Shown here: positions 53,813 to 63,077 of the stretch, in pieces
How the letters are laid out: each line of letters begins with the position of its first letter
How positions within the stretch are numbered: position 1 is the first letter of the stretch
Source: Caballeronia sp. NK8
Lineage (GTDB): Bacteria; Pseudomonadota; Gammaproteobacteria; Burkholderiales; Burkholderiaceae
Length of the DNA: 64,000 nt
Reading direction: 5' to 3'
Assembly: GCF_018408855.1 (NCBI RefSeq)
Contig: NZ_AP024327.1
Location: 558,001-622,000 of the forward strand
Notes under the pieces: model-generated
The model's input: the letters and a program-made list of their open reading frames with translations, nothing else
Database searches by the model: none
Told to the model about the DNA's origin: nothing
Program-made: the position numbers and the translations under genes

Positions 53813-53903
53813 CGGGATTTCTCGAGGTCGCGGATCTGTGAATCGGAAAGATTCTTGTCGTTAAGATTCGAAACGGTCGTCGGGTTGTTTTACGGTGATT
53901 GCC

Positions 53904-54923
53904 TCACTTCCCCGGCGTCAGCACCACCCGGAACCGCGCCTTCCCGCTCATCATCCGCTCATACGCCTCGGCCGCGCGCGACAGCGGAAATTCCTCGATC
54001 ATCGGCTTCACGCCCGACAGCGCGCTGAACGCCAGCGTTTCCTGCGAATCCGCCGCCGTGCCGGACGGCCAGCCCTGCACCGAGTTGCGGCCCATGATGA
54101 ACTGCGTGATCGGCACCTCGACCGGTTCCTCCGAGATCCCGACCATGATCAGCTTGCCGTTCAGCCCGAGACCGCCGATGGTCGCGCTCATCGCCTTACC
54201 GCTCGTCGCCGTCGCGAGGATCACGCGCGCGCCGCCGAGCGCCTTGAGGGCTTCGGCCACGTTCTGCGATTCGCTGTCGATGTAGTGATGCGCGCCGAGC
54301 TGCTTCGCGAGCGGCGCCTTGTCCTGGCCGCGCGCGATGGCCGCCGTGACGAATCCCATCTTGCGCGCGAACTGCACGCCCAGATGGCCGAGCCCGCCGA
54401 TGCCGAGAATCGCGACCACGTCGCCCGCGCGCGCGCCGCTGTTGCGCAGCGCATTGAAGGTGGTGATGCCCGCGCAAAGGAGCGGCGCGGCATCGACGTC
54501 GGAGAGATCGTCGGGCACGCGCGCGAGGGCTTCCTGCGGCGCGACCATGTAGTCCGCGTAGCCGCCGTCGTAGCTGATGCCCGGCACGAGCGCGCGCTGG
54601 CAAAGCACGAAGTCGCCGTGACGGCAATGCTCGCAATGGCCGCAATGCCCGCCGTGCCAGCCCACGCCGACGCGCTGCCCTTTCTCCCAGCCCTCCACGC
54701 CCGCGCCGAGTTTCTCGATCACGCCCGCGATCTCGTGCCCCGGCACGCGCGGGAACTGAAGGCCGGGCCACAGCCCTTCGACGGTGAGCGAGTCGCTATG
54801 GCAGATCCCGCAGGCCTGCACTTTGATCAAGACGTGTCCCTCGGACGGCTCCGGCACATCGCGCTCGACGACTTCCAGCGGACCGTTCGCTTTCGCTACC
54901 TGCACTGCCTGCATCGTTGGCAT
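53904..54923 (-). CDS. Zinc-dependent alcohol dehydrogenase (MDR family)
   Basis: A 339-residue MDR dehydrogenase. The catalytic zinc ligands are in CGICHSD and GHEIAG, the structural zinc four-Cys cluster in CGHCEHCRHGDFVLC, and the NAD(P) motif in GIGGLGHLGVQFA. The start at 54923 has AAGGAG seven bases upstream; the frame is open much further 5'. It resembles broad-range alcohol/aldehyde reductases. Divergent from the MFS gene. Confidence 0.88.
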   Translation of the reverse strand: MPTMQAVQVAKANGPLEVVERDVPEPSEGHVLIKVQACGICHSDSLTVEGLWPGLQFPRVPGHEIAGVIEKLGAGVEGWEKGQRVGVGWHGGHCGHCEHCRHGDFVLCQRALVPGISYDGGYADYMVAPQEALARVPDDLSDVDAAPLLCAGITTFNALRNSGARAGDVVAILGIGGLGHLGVQFARKMGFVTAAIARGQDKAPLAKQLGAHHYIDSESQNVAEALKALGGARVILATATSGKAMSATIGGLGLNGKLIMVGISEEPVEVPITQFIMGRNSVQGWPSGTAADSQETLAFSALSGVKPMIEEFPLSRAAEAYERMMSGKARFRVVLTPGK

Positions 54924-55210
54924 CGCTTGCTCCTTTCGATGGGAGAGAAACGCGCGGCGCGCCCAACGCGCCGCATACGGATGACACGGCCCGGCAAATC
55001 GCACTCCCGACCGTATCGTCGAGAAACGTCGGAGATTGCGATTGTGACAGGTCTCGGCGCGATGCACTCGCCGCGCGGCTGGACGACCCGCAGCACTCAG
55101 AAACAAAATGGAACATCGAACACCGTCCGCGCCGGTTACCATCGTCGCGGTGGTGCAAAATTCGAGCATTGCGCCGCAAACCGGAATCGAGAGCGACCTT
55201 CAAGGGTGTC

Positions 55211-56608
55211 ATGTCAAAGAACGAAGACGCAGCCGCAAATGAGCAGGTAATCGATCGCACCAACCAGGCCACCCGCGATCCCCAAGAGACACAGGACGAG
55301 ACGAGCGCGGACCACGAAGCGCCGACCGTCGCGCGCACCGGGCCGCTGACCGAAGCGAAGCTGTTCGGCCGGCAGACGCCGCCCGCGGCCGGCGCGCCCG
55401 ACGCGCCGCCGCACGTGCACGGCGGCGCGGGCAGCAGCTACCGCGCGCTCACCGGTCTGCTGTGCAGCTACGCGTTGCTGATCGTCGGCAACGGTCTCTT
55501 TCAGACGCTGATCCCGCTACGCATCCTGCAATCCGGCTATCCAACCATCGTGATCGGCCTGATCCAGTCGTGTTACTACGCCGGGTTCATTCTCGGGGCC
55601 GTGTTCAATCGCAGGCTCATCGACCGGATCGGGCAGCATCGGACCTTCGTCGCGTTTTCGGCGGCGGCTTCGATACTCGCGCTGGCCTTCGGCGCGGCCC
55701 AGTCGCCCTGGACGCTCGGCGCCGTGCGTCTTTTGACTGGCTTCGCCTTCATGGGCCTGTACACGTCCATCGAAAGCTGGCTCAACGGCACGGTGGAGAA
55801 CGAAAAGCGCGGACAGGTCTTCGGTTCCTACGCGGCCATCAACTATCTGGCGGTCGGCACCGGGCAGTTTCTGCTGAATGTCGGCGCGGGTTCGGGCGGG
55901 CAGCAATTCTCCATCGCCGCCGCGCTGTTCGCCGCCGCCGTGATGCCCGTGACCTTGCTCGAAGGCTGGCCCGTGAAGGTCGCGGACGAAACGCTGCATC
56001 GCGTGCCCGCGCGCACCTGGCGGGAGAGCGTGCGGGAAATGAGAGCTTCCGCGCCGCTGGCGGTGCCGGGCTGCATCCTCGCGGGCTTCATCTACAGCAG
56101 CTTCTACGCGATGATGCCGGTCTATCTCGAACGCGCGGGCTTCTCGACGAGCGAGCTCGCGACCTTCATGGGCGTCGCGCTGATCGGCGCGCTGGTGCCG
56201 CAATGGCCGATGGGCCGGCTGTCCGACAAGGTCGACCGCCGACGTCTCGTCTATTTCACGGCGTCGACATCGGCGGCGCTGAGTCTCGTGCTCTTCTGCT
56301 TCGACGTGCGCGTGATCACCTGGGTCGCGACGCTCGTCTACGTGGCTGTCACGTTCACGCAATACGGGCTGATCGTGTCGCACGTGCAGGATCGGACGGA
56401 GGCGCATCATCGGGTCGCCATTTCGGCGCTGCTGCTCGCGCTGTTTTCGTTCGGCGGCATGGCGGGGCCGGCGCTGGCCTCGGCGTTGATGACGATCGTC
56501 GGGCCGAGCGGGCTGTTTCTCTTCAACGCGCTGTCGTGCGCGATGCTCGCGTTGAGCGCGCGGCGCGCGCTCGGCATTCACTTGCGATCGTCACAGGCGC
56601 AGACGTGA
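55211..56608 (+). CDS. MFS transporter (YcaD-like)
   Basis: A 465-residue membrane protein with a long hydrophilic N-terminal tail (about 1-75, rich in Ala, Pro, Thr and charged residues) before twelve helices starting YRALTGLLCSYALLIVGNGLF. The loop motif RRLIDRIGQHR and the RLSDKVDRRRLVY segment are standard MFS elements. It fits the YcaD/UPF0226-like group with unknown substrate. The start at 55211 has AAGGG upstream. Converges with the epoxide hydrolase gene, ten bases apart. Confidence 0.8.
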   Translation: MSKNEDAAANEQVIDRTNQATRDPQETQDETSADHEAPTVARTGPLTEAKLFGRQTPPAAGAPDAPPHVHGGAGSSYRALTGLLCSYALLIVGNGLFQTLIPLRILQSGYPTIVIGLIQSCYYAGFILGAVFNRRLIDRIGQHRTFVAFSAAASILALAFGAAQSPWTLGAVRLLTGFAFMGLYTSIESWLNGTVENEKRGQVFGSYAAINYLAVGTGQFLLNVGAGSGGQQFSIAAALFAAAVMPVTLLEGWPVKVADETLHRVPARTWRESVREMRASAPLAVPGCILAGFIYSSFYAMMPVYLERAGFSTSELATFMGVALIGALVPQWPMGRLSDKVDRRRLVYFTASTSAALSLVLFCFDVRVITWVATLVYVAVTFTQYGLIVSHVQDRTEAHHRVAISALLLALFSFGGMAGPALASALMTIVGPSGLFLFNALSCAMLALSARRALGIHLRSSQAQT

Positions 56609-56617
56609 AGCGCTGAA

Positions 56618-57949
56618 TCACGCCGAACGCAGCGTGCGGAAGCTCTCGCGAACCTCGACCGAGAAGGCTTGCGGCTGTTCCCACGCCGCGAAGTGCCCAC
56701 CCTTCGGCAGACGGTTGTAGTGAATCAGCTTCGGATACGCCTTCTCCGTCCAGCTTTTCGGCGCGGCGTAGATTTCATCGGGAAACACGCTCACCGCGAC
56801 CGGAATCGCCAGGTGCTTCGGTGCGAAGAAGTTGAGCTTGTTCTCCCAGTAAAGTCGCGCCGATGAAATCCCCGTGTTCGTGAACCAGTAGAGCGAGATG
56901 TTATCGAGGATGTCGTCGCGCGTAAGACCTTCGCTCTGTCCGTTGAACACACGCGCGATGAGCGCCTGGCTCGCGGCGTCGTGATCGATCATCCACGCGG
57001 CGAGGCCGATCGGCGAATCCTCGATGCCGTACAACGTCTGCGGGCGGTTGGCCATTTCCTGCGCGTAGCCGAGGCCGTGCTTGTAGAAGTAATCGAGCTG
57101 ATCGAACGCGTGTTGTTCGTCCGCCGAAAGACCCGCCGGCGCTGGCTCGCCCAGCTTGAGCGCATTCGCGATATCGTCCGGCACGGTCGCGGGCATGTTG
57201 GTGTGGATGCCGACGAGTTCCGGCGGCGCGATGAGCGCCATCTGCTCGGTCACGGCGTTGCCCCAGTCGCCGCCTTGCGCCACGTATCGCGTATAGCCGA
57301 TGCGCTTCATGAGCGCGATCCACGCACGCGCGATGCGTTGCGGGTCCCAGCCGGTGGCCGTCGGCTTGCCGGAGAAACCGTAGCCGGGCAGCGACGGAAT
57401 CACGACATCGAAGGCGTCGGATGCATTGCCGCCGTATGCCGTCGGATCGGTCAGCGGACCGATGATCTTCAGTTGCTCGATGATCGATCCCGGCCAGCCA
57501 TGCGTGACGATGACGGGCAACGCATTCGCGTGCTTCGAGCGAACGTGGATGAAGTGAATATCGAGCCCGTCGATCTCGGTGACGAAATTCGGCACCGCGT
57601 TCAGCCGCGCTTCGACCTTGCGCCAGTCGTAATCGGTGGCCCAGTGGCGCGCGAGCTTTTGCATCGTCGCGAGCTGCACGCCTTGCGATGCATCGGCGAC
57701 GAGTTCACGCTCGGGCCATTTCGTCGCCTTCACGCGTCTGCGCAGGTCGGCGAGTTGCGCGTCCGGAACGTGCACACGAAGCGGACGGATGGCGGTTTTG
57801 TCGCCGCCTTTTACCTGCACGATTTCAGTTGTGTCCGGAGTCGGGTCGGCGAAGGCCAAACGGCTGAATGCGCCGGCAGCCAGCGTCGCAGCCGCGACAC
57901 CGATGAAATGACGACGCGACGGCGTCTTGAGAGAGATATCGTTCGACAT
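56618..57949 (-). CDS. Tat-exported epoxide hydrolase-family protein
   Basis: A 443-residue alpha/beta hydrolase. A Tat signal is at 1-34 (SRRHFIGVAAATLAAGAF). An N-terminal EHN domain (RPLRVHVPDAQLADLRRRVKATKWPE) precedes the core. The oxyanion motif is THGWPGS, the nucleophile Asp is in AQGGDWG, and the catalytic His in PKGGHFAAWEQP. This is the architecture of EHN-type epoxide hydrolases, here probably periplasmic. The physiological epoxide is unknown. Confidence 0.88.
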   Translation of the reverse strand: MSNDISLKTPSRRHFIGVAAATLAAGAFSRLAFADPTPDTTEIVQVKGGDKTAIRPLRVHVPDAQLADLRRRVKATKWPERELVADASQGVQLATMQKLARHWATDYDWRKVEARLNAVPNFVTEIDGLDIHFIHVRSKHANALPVIVTHGWPGSIIEQLKIIGPLTDPTAYGGNASDAFDVVIPSLPGYGFSGKPTATGWDPQRIARAWIALMKRIGYTRYVAQGGDWGNAVTEQMALIAPPELVGIHTNMPATVPDDIANALKLGEPAPAGLSADEQHAFDQLDYFYKHGLGYAQEMANRPQTLYGIEDSPIGLAAWMIDHDAASQALIARVFNGQSEGLTRDDILDNISLYWFTNTGISSARLYWENKLNFFAPKHLAIPVAVSVFPDEIYAAPKSWTEKAYPKLIHYNRLPKGGHFAAWEQPQAFSVEVRESFRTLRSA

Positions 57950-58180
57950 ACAAGCCTCCTGAATACATGAGCGAGGAGGAGCGATGCGTGCCGCAGCGAA
58001 TCTCTATCCCTGTAGCCGGGTTGCGGGCCGCCGTTCGGCAAGCCCTGGATCGTCACCGCCTCGATGCGCCGCGAAGGGTTTTCGCAGCAGGTGACGAGAT
58101 TATGTGTATATGCACACGAGGCGTAAATGCAGGCGCGGGTACAACACTTTTGTCAGGCGGGAAAGAGTCTGGCCCGGCAA

Positions 58181-59344
58181 TCAAGCTGTGGCCGACAGAT
58201 GGTCAGCGAGCCGCATCAGCATCGCATCGCAGTCGCGAAGTTGTTCGACGCTCACGAACTCGTCGGGTTTGTGGCCCTGATCCATGCTGCCAGGGCCGCA
58301 TACGACAGTCGGAATCCCAGCCTGATCGAATAGCCCACCTTCCGTGCCAAACGCCACCGTGCCGAACTCCGACGAACCGCTCAACAACGCGAGCAGGCGC
58401 GCCGCTTCGCTATCCGGCGGCGTCGCGAGTCCGGGATACGCCGAAAGCGGTTCGAGACGGATATCGGTATCGGATTGCACGGCGCGCATCTTCGGCAGCA
58501 GCTCCTCTTGTGCATAGGAACGCAGATCATCGGCCACCGTGCTGGCATCGAAACCCGGAAGCGCGCGCACTTCGAAATCGAATTCGCATTCCGCCGGCAC
58601 GATGTTCAGCGCGCGGCCGCCCTTGATGACGCCTGTTTGCACAGTCGAATACGGCGGATCGAAACGCTCGTCGTGTTGATCGGGTTGCGCCAGGTTCTCT
58701 CCAATCTCTTCAAGACGATTGATCAAACGCGCCGCGTACTGAATCGCATTGACGCCATACGGCGCGTAGGCGGAATGGCAAGGTGCACCCTTCACCTGAC
58801 AGCGCATCGCGAGTTTGCCCTTGTGCCCGAGCACGGGCTTCAACGACGTCGGCTCGCCGATCAGGCACAACACGGGCTTGTGCGCGCGCTGCTCCAGCTC
58901 CGCAAGCATCGGCCGCACGCCGAGGCATCCGACTTCTTCGTCGTAGGAGAACGCGAGATGCACGGGCAAGCGCAGTTCACGCTTCAGCAACATCGGCACG
59001 GCGGCCAGCACCGACGCAAGAAAGCCCTTCATGTCAGCCGCGCCGCGGCCATACAGGCGTCCATCCATTTCGGTGAGTCGGAAGGCATCGACGGTCCACG
59101 GCTGGCCATCGACGGGAACGACATCCGTATGTCCCGACAACACGATGCCGCCGCGATCGCGCGGTCCGATCGTCGCGAACAGATTCGCCTTCGTGCGCTC
59201 TGCGTTGTAGAACAGCTCGCACTCGACGTCGAGCTTCGCGAGGTAATCGCGAATGAACTCGATCAGCGCCAGATTCGAATCGCGGCTGACCGTCGCGAAA
59301 CCGATCAGCCGTTCGAGCAGGGCGCGGCTCGTCATCTCACTCAT
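58181..59344 (-). CDS. M20-family deacylase (acetylornithine deacetylase-like)
   Basis: A 387-residue zinc amidohydrolase of the ArgE/DapE family. Metal ligands include His72 and Asp104 (SGHTDVVPVDG; GRGAADMKG), catalytic Glu136/Glu137 in SYDEEVGC, and a late His in DQGHKPDEF. It is usually annotated as acetylornithine deacetylase, but the neighbours (DUF1028, RidA, flavin monooxygenase) suggest a catabolic N-acyl amino acid hydrolase rather than arginine synthesis. Its start overlaps the DUF1028 gene by eight bases. Confidence 0.85.
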   Translation of the reverse strand: MSEMTSRALLERLIGFATVSRDSNLALIEFIRDYLAKLDVECELFYNAERTKANLFATIGPRDRGGIVLSGHTDVVPVDGQPWTVDAFRLTEMDGRLYGRGAADMKGFLASVLAAVPMLLKRELRLPVHLAFSYDEEVGCLGVRPMLAELEQRAHKPVLCLIGEPTSLKPVLGHKGKLAMRCQVKGAPCHSAYAPYGVNAIQYAARLINRLEEIGENLAQPDQHDERFDPPYSTVQTGVIKGGRALNIVPAECEFDFEVRALPGFDASTVADDLRSYAQEELLPKMRAVQSDTDIRLEPLSAYPGLATPPDSEAARLLALLSGSSEFGTVAFGTEGGLFDQAGIPTVVCGPGSMDQGHKPDEFVSVEQLRDCDAMLMRLADHLSATA

Positions 59345-60011
59345 CGCCCGGCACTCCGTAGCTCGGCGCGGCGGTCGGATTCAGCGCGCGCGTCACGTAG
59401 TCCTGCATCTGCGGTTTGTACGCGTGCCAGAGTCCGTCGAGTTTGCCGATGGGATCGTCATCCGCCCAGTCGACGCGCAGATCGACGAGCGGCCAGCTCT
59501 GTTCGCCCGCGATCTTCAACGCCGCCGAATGCACCGGCCCCGCTTCGCCGCCCGCTGCAATCGCGGCATGCATCGCTGCGAGAAGTCGATCCGCGAGATG
59601 ACCGGTTGCGTTCTCGAACGCGGGAATCATCGCCTCGATCACGTGGATGCCCGCGAGCATGTTGCCCGCCGCGACGCATTGCCGGCCCGCCGCCGCGTGA
59701 TACGTGCCGAGCGCCTGCTTGCCGCTGAAGAACGCGGTGCGGCCTTGCGCATCGACGACCGTCACCTGCCGATATTCGCTCCATTCGTTCGCGGCCAGCG
59801 CGCGCTCCAGCGCGGCAGCGGAATCGATCGCGCTTTCGAGTTGATCGAGAATCTGCGGACCGAGCGCGGGCAGCGTCACGTTCTGCGTCGCGACCGCACC
59901 GACGCCCGCACGCACCCACGGACAGCGCGCACCCACCGCGATGCTCGATGAACTGATCGCGATGCCGAGCTGCCCCGTCCGCTCACAACGTCCGACGATG
60001 GAAAAAGTCAT
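59337..60011 (-). CDS. DUF1028 family protein (Ntn-hydrolase-like)
   Basis: A 224-residue protein that fits DUF1028 along its length: TFSIVGRCERTGQLGIAISSSSIAVGARCPWVRAGVGAVATQNVTLPALG at the start and a C-terminal WADDDPIGKLDGLWHAYKPQMQDYV segment. Members resemble Ntn hydrolases, but no function is established. It lies between RidA and the deacylase on one transcript. Confidence 0.82.
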   Translation of the reverse strand: MTFSIVGRCERTGQLGIAISSSSIAVGARCPWVRAGVGAVATQNVTLPALGPQILDQLESAIDSAAALERALAANEWSEYRQVTVVDAQGRTAFFSGKQALGTYHAAAGRQCVAAGNMLAGIHVIEAMIPAFENATGHLADRLLAAMHAAIAAGGEAGPVHSAALKIAGEQSWPLVDLRVDWADDDPIGKLDGLWHAYKPQMQDYVTRALNPTAAPSYGVPGDE

Positions 60012-60029
60012 GTGCGCTCCTTTGCGTCT

Positions 60030-60467
60030 TCAGGCCTGAGGCGGCGTCCAGCCATCGGGAATCACGGCGATCACGTCGATTTCCATCAGCCATTCCGGTT
60101 GCCCGAGAGCGACGACAGTCAGTCCCGTCGAAATGGGAAACACGCCTTTCAGCCATTTGCCGACTTCGCGATACACCGGCTCGCGATAACGCACGTCGGT
60201 GAGATAAGTCGTCGTCTTGACGATATGCGATAGATCGCTGCCCGCCTCTTCGAGCAATTGCTTGACGTTTTTCATAGCCTGCTCGGCCTGCGCGCGCGGA
60301 TCGCCAAGGCCGATGAGATTGCCTTCGAAATCCGTGCCGATCTGACCGCGCACATAGACGGTGTTGCCCGCGCGCACGGCCTGGCATAGATCGTTGTCGA
60401 GCGTCTGATTCGGGTACGTATCCTTCGTGTTGAACATGCGGATACGGGTATGCGTGGGTTGGCTCAT
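60030..60467 (-). CDS. RidA-family protein
   Basis: A 145-residue YjgF/YER057c/UK114 protein. The family pattern is seen in GNTVYVRGQIGTDFEGNLIGLGDPRAQAEQAMKNVKQLLEEAGSDLSHIVKTTTYLTD and the ending MEIDVIAVIPDG. RidA proteins deaminate reactive enamines/imines; catabolic paralogs accompany amine-releasing flavoenzymes, which suits the FAD monooxygenase next to it. The start at 60467 has AAGGTG six bases upstream. It begins 32 bases after the monooxygenase stop. Confidence 0.85.
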   Translation of the reverse strand: MSQPTHTRIRMFNTKDTYPNQTLDNDLCQAVRAGNTVYVRGQIGTDFEGNLIGLGDPRAQAEQAMKNVKQLLEEAGSDLSHIVKTTTYLTDVRYREPVYREVGKWLKGVFPISTGLTVVALGQPEWLMEIDVIAVIPDGWTPPQA

Positions 60468-60499
60468 CGAATGCACCTTGATACGGGATGTGTTTGGAA

Positions 60500-61798
60500 T
60501 CAGTTGACGCTCTCGACGCGCTTGTCTTCCACCTGGCTTTGCGGCGTGTCGTAGTACGCGAGATATTTGCGCTGCGTGACGATGTGATCGGCGATATGTT
60601 TCGCGTCGTGCCACACGCCCCAGATGAACGCCGAGCCACGGCGCGACAGCCACGGCAGGCCGAGAAAGTAGATGCCCGGCTCCTTCGCGACGCCGCGTTG
60701 ATGTTTCGGTTTGCCCTTGTCGTCGAATGCATCGACTTGCAGCCAGTTGAAATCGACCGCGTAGCCGGTGGCCCAGATGATCGACGTCACGCCTTCCTTC
60801 GCCATGTCGAGCGCGAGAAGCGGATGCGTCATGCAATCGGGATCTGCGGGAATGGTGCGGGCTTCGGGCTCTTCGGGCAGATCGAGGCCGTTGCGTTGCG
60901 CATAGGCGTCGGCGGCGTCGAGCAATGACAGATAGTTTTCGTCGCCGCGCCGGATGTTATCGGCGAGATCGGCTTCGAACGTGACGACGGTATCGTCGAA
61001 TGATTTCGTCAGACCGACGAGCGTGATGCCCTGATGCGCGAGACGCCTGAAATCCACCGTATGGCCGCCGCGCGCGCCGCTTACCGCGATCGTCACATGT
61101 TCGCGGCCCGGCTTCATCACTTCCGCGTCCCATTCGCCGAGCACGCCGAGCCACCAGCAGAAGTCGCGTCCGCGATAGCCACGCGGCGGACGATCGTGCG
61201 CGCCGACCGACAGATACACGCGCCGCCCCGCACGCTGCAATTCGTCGGCGATCTGCACGCCCGACGATCCCGCGCCCACGACGAGCACGCCGCCCTCGGG
61301 CAATTGCTGCGGATTGCGATAGTCGGCGGAATGAATCTGCGTGAGCGCGGCGTTTTTTGGCGCGATCGGCGGAATCACGGGGCGCTGAAACGGTCCGGTC
61401 GCAACGACGACGCGATTCGCTTCGATCGTTCCGTCAGACGTATCGACGGTAAAGCCCGGCCGTCCGACATTGCGCACGACCTTCTTCACTTCGACGCCAG
61501 TGCGAATGGGCGCGTCGAACTTTCTTGCGTACTCGACGAAATAATCCGCGACCTGTTCCTTCGAGGCGAAGCTGTCCGGGTCGAAATCCGCGAATTCCAT
61601 ATTAGGGAAACGATCGTGCCAGGCCGGGCCATTGGCGACGAGCGAATCCCAGCGGCCCGTGCGCCAGCGCTCGGCGATCCGGTCGCGTTCCAGCACGAGA
61701 TGCGGCACGCCGAACTTGCTCAGATGTTCGCTCATCGCGACGCCGGCCTGACCGGCACCGACCACGAGCGTATCGATAGACGTTGTTTCCACTGTCAT
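60500..61798 (-). CDS. Flavin-containing monooxygenase (FMO/CzcO-like)
   Basis: A 432-residue FAD/NADPH enzyme. The FAD motif is LVVGAGQAGVAMSEHL near residue 10, the FMO-like segment RWDSLVANGPAWHDRFP follows, and the NADPH motif is VLVVGAGSSGVQIADEL. The C-terminal ATGYAVDFNWL box is typical of FMO/NMO proteins. It heads a minus-strand group with RidA, DUF1028 and the deacylase, divergent from a LysR gene, so it probably oxidises a nitrogenous compound whose imine product RidA handles. The start at 61798 has AAGGAC upstream. Confidence 0.85.
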   Translation of the reverse strand: MTVETTSIDTLVVGAGQAGVAMSEHLSKFGVPHLVLERDRIAERWRTGRWDSLVANGPAWHDRFPNMEFADFDPDSFASKEQVADYFVEYARKFDAPIRTGVEVKKVVRNVGRPGFTVDTSDGTIEANRVVVATGPFQRPVIPPIAPKNAALTQIHSADYRNPQQLPEGGVLVVGAGSSGVQIADELQRAGRRVYLSVGAHDRPPRGYRGRDFCWWLGVLGEWDAEVMKPGREHVTIAVSGARGGHTVDFRRLAHQGITLVGLTKSFDDTVVTFEADLADNIRRGDENYLSLLDAADAYAQRNGLDLPEEPEARTIPADPDCMTHPLLALDMAKEGVTSIIWATGYAVDFNWLQVDAFDDKGKPKHQRGVAKEPGIYFLGLPWLSRRGSAFIWGVWHDAKHIADHIVTQRKYLAYYDTPQSQVEDKRVESVN

Positions 61799-61888
61799 GG
61801 CTGATGTCCTTCCGAAAGGCCGTTGTATCCGTGATCCATCGTGAAAATCTACGCGCCCCGCCAGAATCCGAAAAATATATTTAAAAAA

Positions 61889-61914
61889 TGCATAGCATTG
61901 GATTTGGCTATGCA
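61889..61914. promoter_or_regulatory. Candidate LysR operator between the monooxygenase and LysR genes
   Basis: TGCATAGC (61889-61896) and GCTATGCA (61907-61914) form a perfect inverted repeat with a 10-base centre, inside the 175-base divergent intergenic region, with an AT-rich run beside it. Dyads of this size in this position are usual for LysR-type autoregulation and activation of the divergent gene. Confidence 0.55.
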
Positions 61915-61973
61915 ATGAATTTTGAGCGCTTCACAATGCGGCCCATCGAAGCATGATCTCTGGAGCATCGTCG

Positions 61974-62900
61974 ATGGAAATCCATCCTTTGCGCTACTCG
62001 TTACGGCAGTTGCGCTATTTCGTCGTGACGGCGGAAGCGCTGTCCTTCACCGCCGCCGCGCGAAAACTGCATATCTCGCAGCCGTCCATTTCCACCGCCC
62101 TCGCCGATCTCGAAGAATCGTTCGGCGTGCAACTATTCATCCGACATCATGCAAGCGGTCTGTCGCTCACGCAGGCGGGCCGCGATCTGCTCGGGCAAGC
62201 GCGCAATCTGCTGAAGATCGCGGAAGAATTGCAGATGGCCGCGAAGGAAATGGATGGCGGCATGACCGGCTCCATCGCGCTCGGCTGCCTCGTTTCGCTC
62301 GCGCCGCCGTTGATGCCGGGCCTTATCAGCCGCTTCACGGCCGGGCATGCGGGCATTTCGTTTCGCACGGTTGAGGCGCATCAGGATGGCTTGCTGCGCG
62401 GTCTGCATGACGGTTCGCTCGATATCGCGCTGACCTATAGTCTGGACCTGACCGAAGATATCGCGTTCACGCCGCTCTTGTCCTTGCCGCCGTATGCGAT
62501 CCTGCCGAAGACGCATCGGCTTGCCCGCGCGCGCAAGGTATCGCTTGCGGACCTGCTGCCGGAGCCTTATGTGATGCTGGATCTGCCGCACAGCCGCGAG
62601 TATTTCGCCGCGCTCTTCGATGCGGTCGGCAGCCGTCCGGTGCCCGCGTTCCGTTCATCGCAGCCGGAGGTCGTGCGCGGCATGGTGGCGAACGGTCTCG
62701 GCTATAGCATCCTCAACTTTCCGCTCAAATCAAATCGCACGGTGGACGGCGAAGACTTCGTGATTAAACGCTTCAAGGACAACGTCAACGCGACGACTCT
62801 CGGCATCGCGCAATCGCGCACCATGCGGCCGCGTCAAGTCGTGCATCGCTTCGCGTCCTTTTGCGAGATCTATATCCGGCGGCTGCATATCGACATTTAA
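61974..62900 (+). CDS. LysR-family transcriptional regulator
   Basis: A 308-residue LTTR. The HTH (about 8-65) reads LRQLRYFVVTAEALSFTAAARKLHISQPSISTALADLEESFGVQLFIR, and the effector domain starts GSIALGCLVSLAPPLMPGLI. It is divergent from the monooxygenase group and upstream of the Rieske oxygenase; it could activate either. The start at 61974 is preferred for its GGAG eight bases upstream; ATG 61953 is in frame. Confidence 0.87.
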   Translation: MEIHPLRYSLRQLRYFVVTAEALSFTAAARKLHISQPSISTALADLEESFGVQLFIRHHASGLSLTQAGRDLLGQARNLLKIAEELQMAAKEMDGGMTGSIALGCLVSLAPPLMPGLISRFTAGHAGISFRTVEAHQDGLLRGLHDGSLDIALTYSLDLTEDIAFTPLLSLPPYAILPKTHRLARARKVSLADLLPEPYVMLDLPHSREYFAALFDAVGSRPVPAFRSSQPEVVRGMVANGLGYSILNFPLKSNRTVDGEDFVIKRFKDNVNATTLGIAQSRTMRPRQVVHRFASFCEIYIRRLHIDI

Positions 62901-63077
62901 CGCGCGTCGCGCCGATCCCGGAAGTTATCCGCGCTACATAGGTAAAAGCTTTGCTTTGTATCCGAAAACAATATTTTGGCTGGCAATTTGGCTTGATAGA
63001 TTGATGTGCATGTCGAGCGCAATGCGGCAAAAGCCCGCGCCAGCGCGCTCTCACGGGGATCAGACGAGGAGGGCTTC

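Noticed and set aside
58181..59344. Arginine-biosynthetic argE.
   Set aside because: It sits in a catabolic-looking group with DUF1028, RidA and a flavin monooxygenase, and no other arg genes are near.
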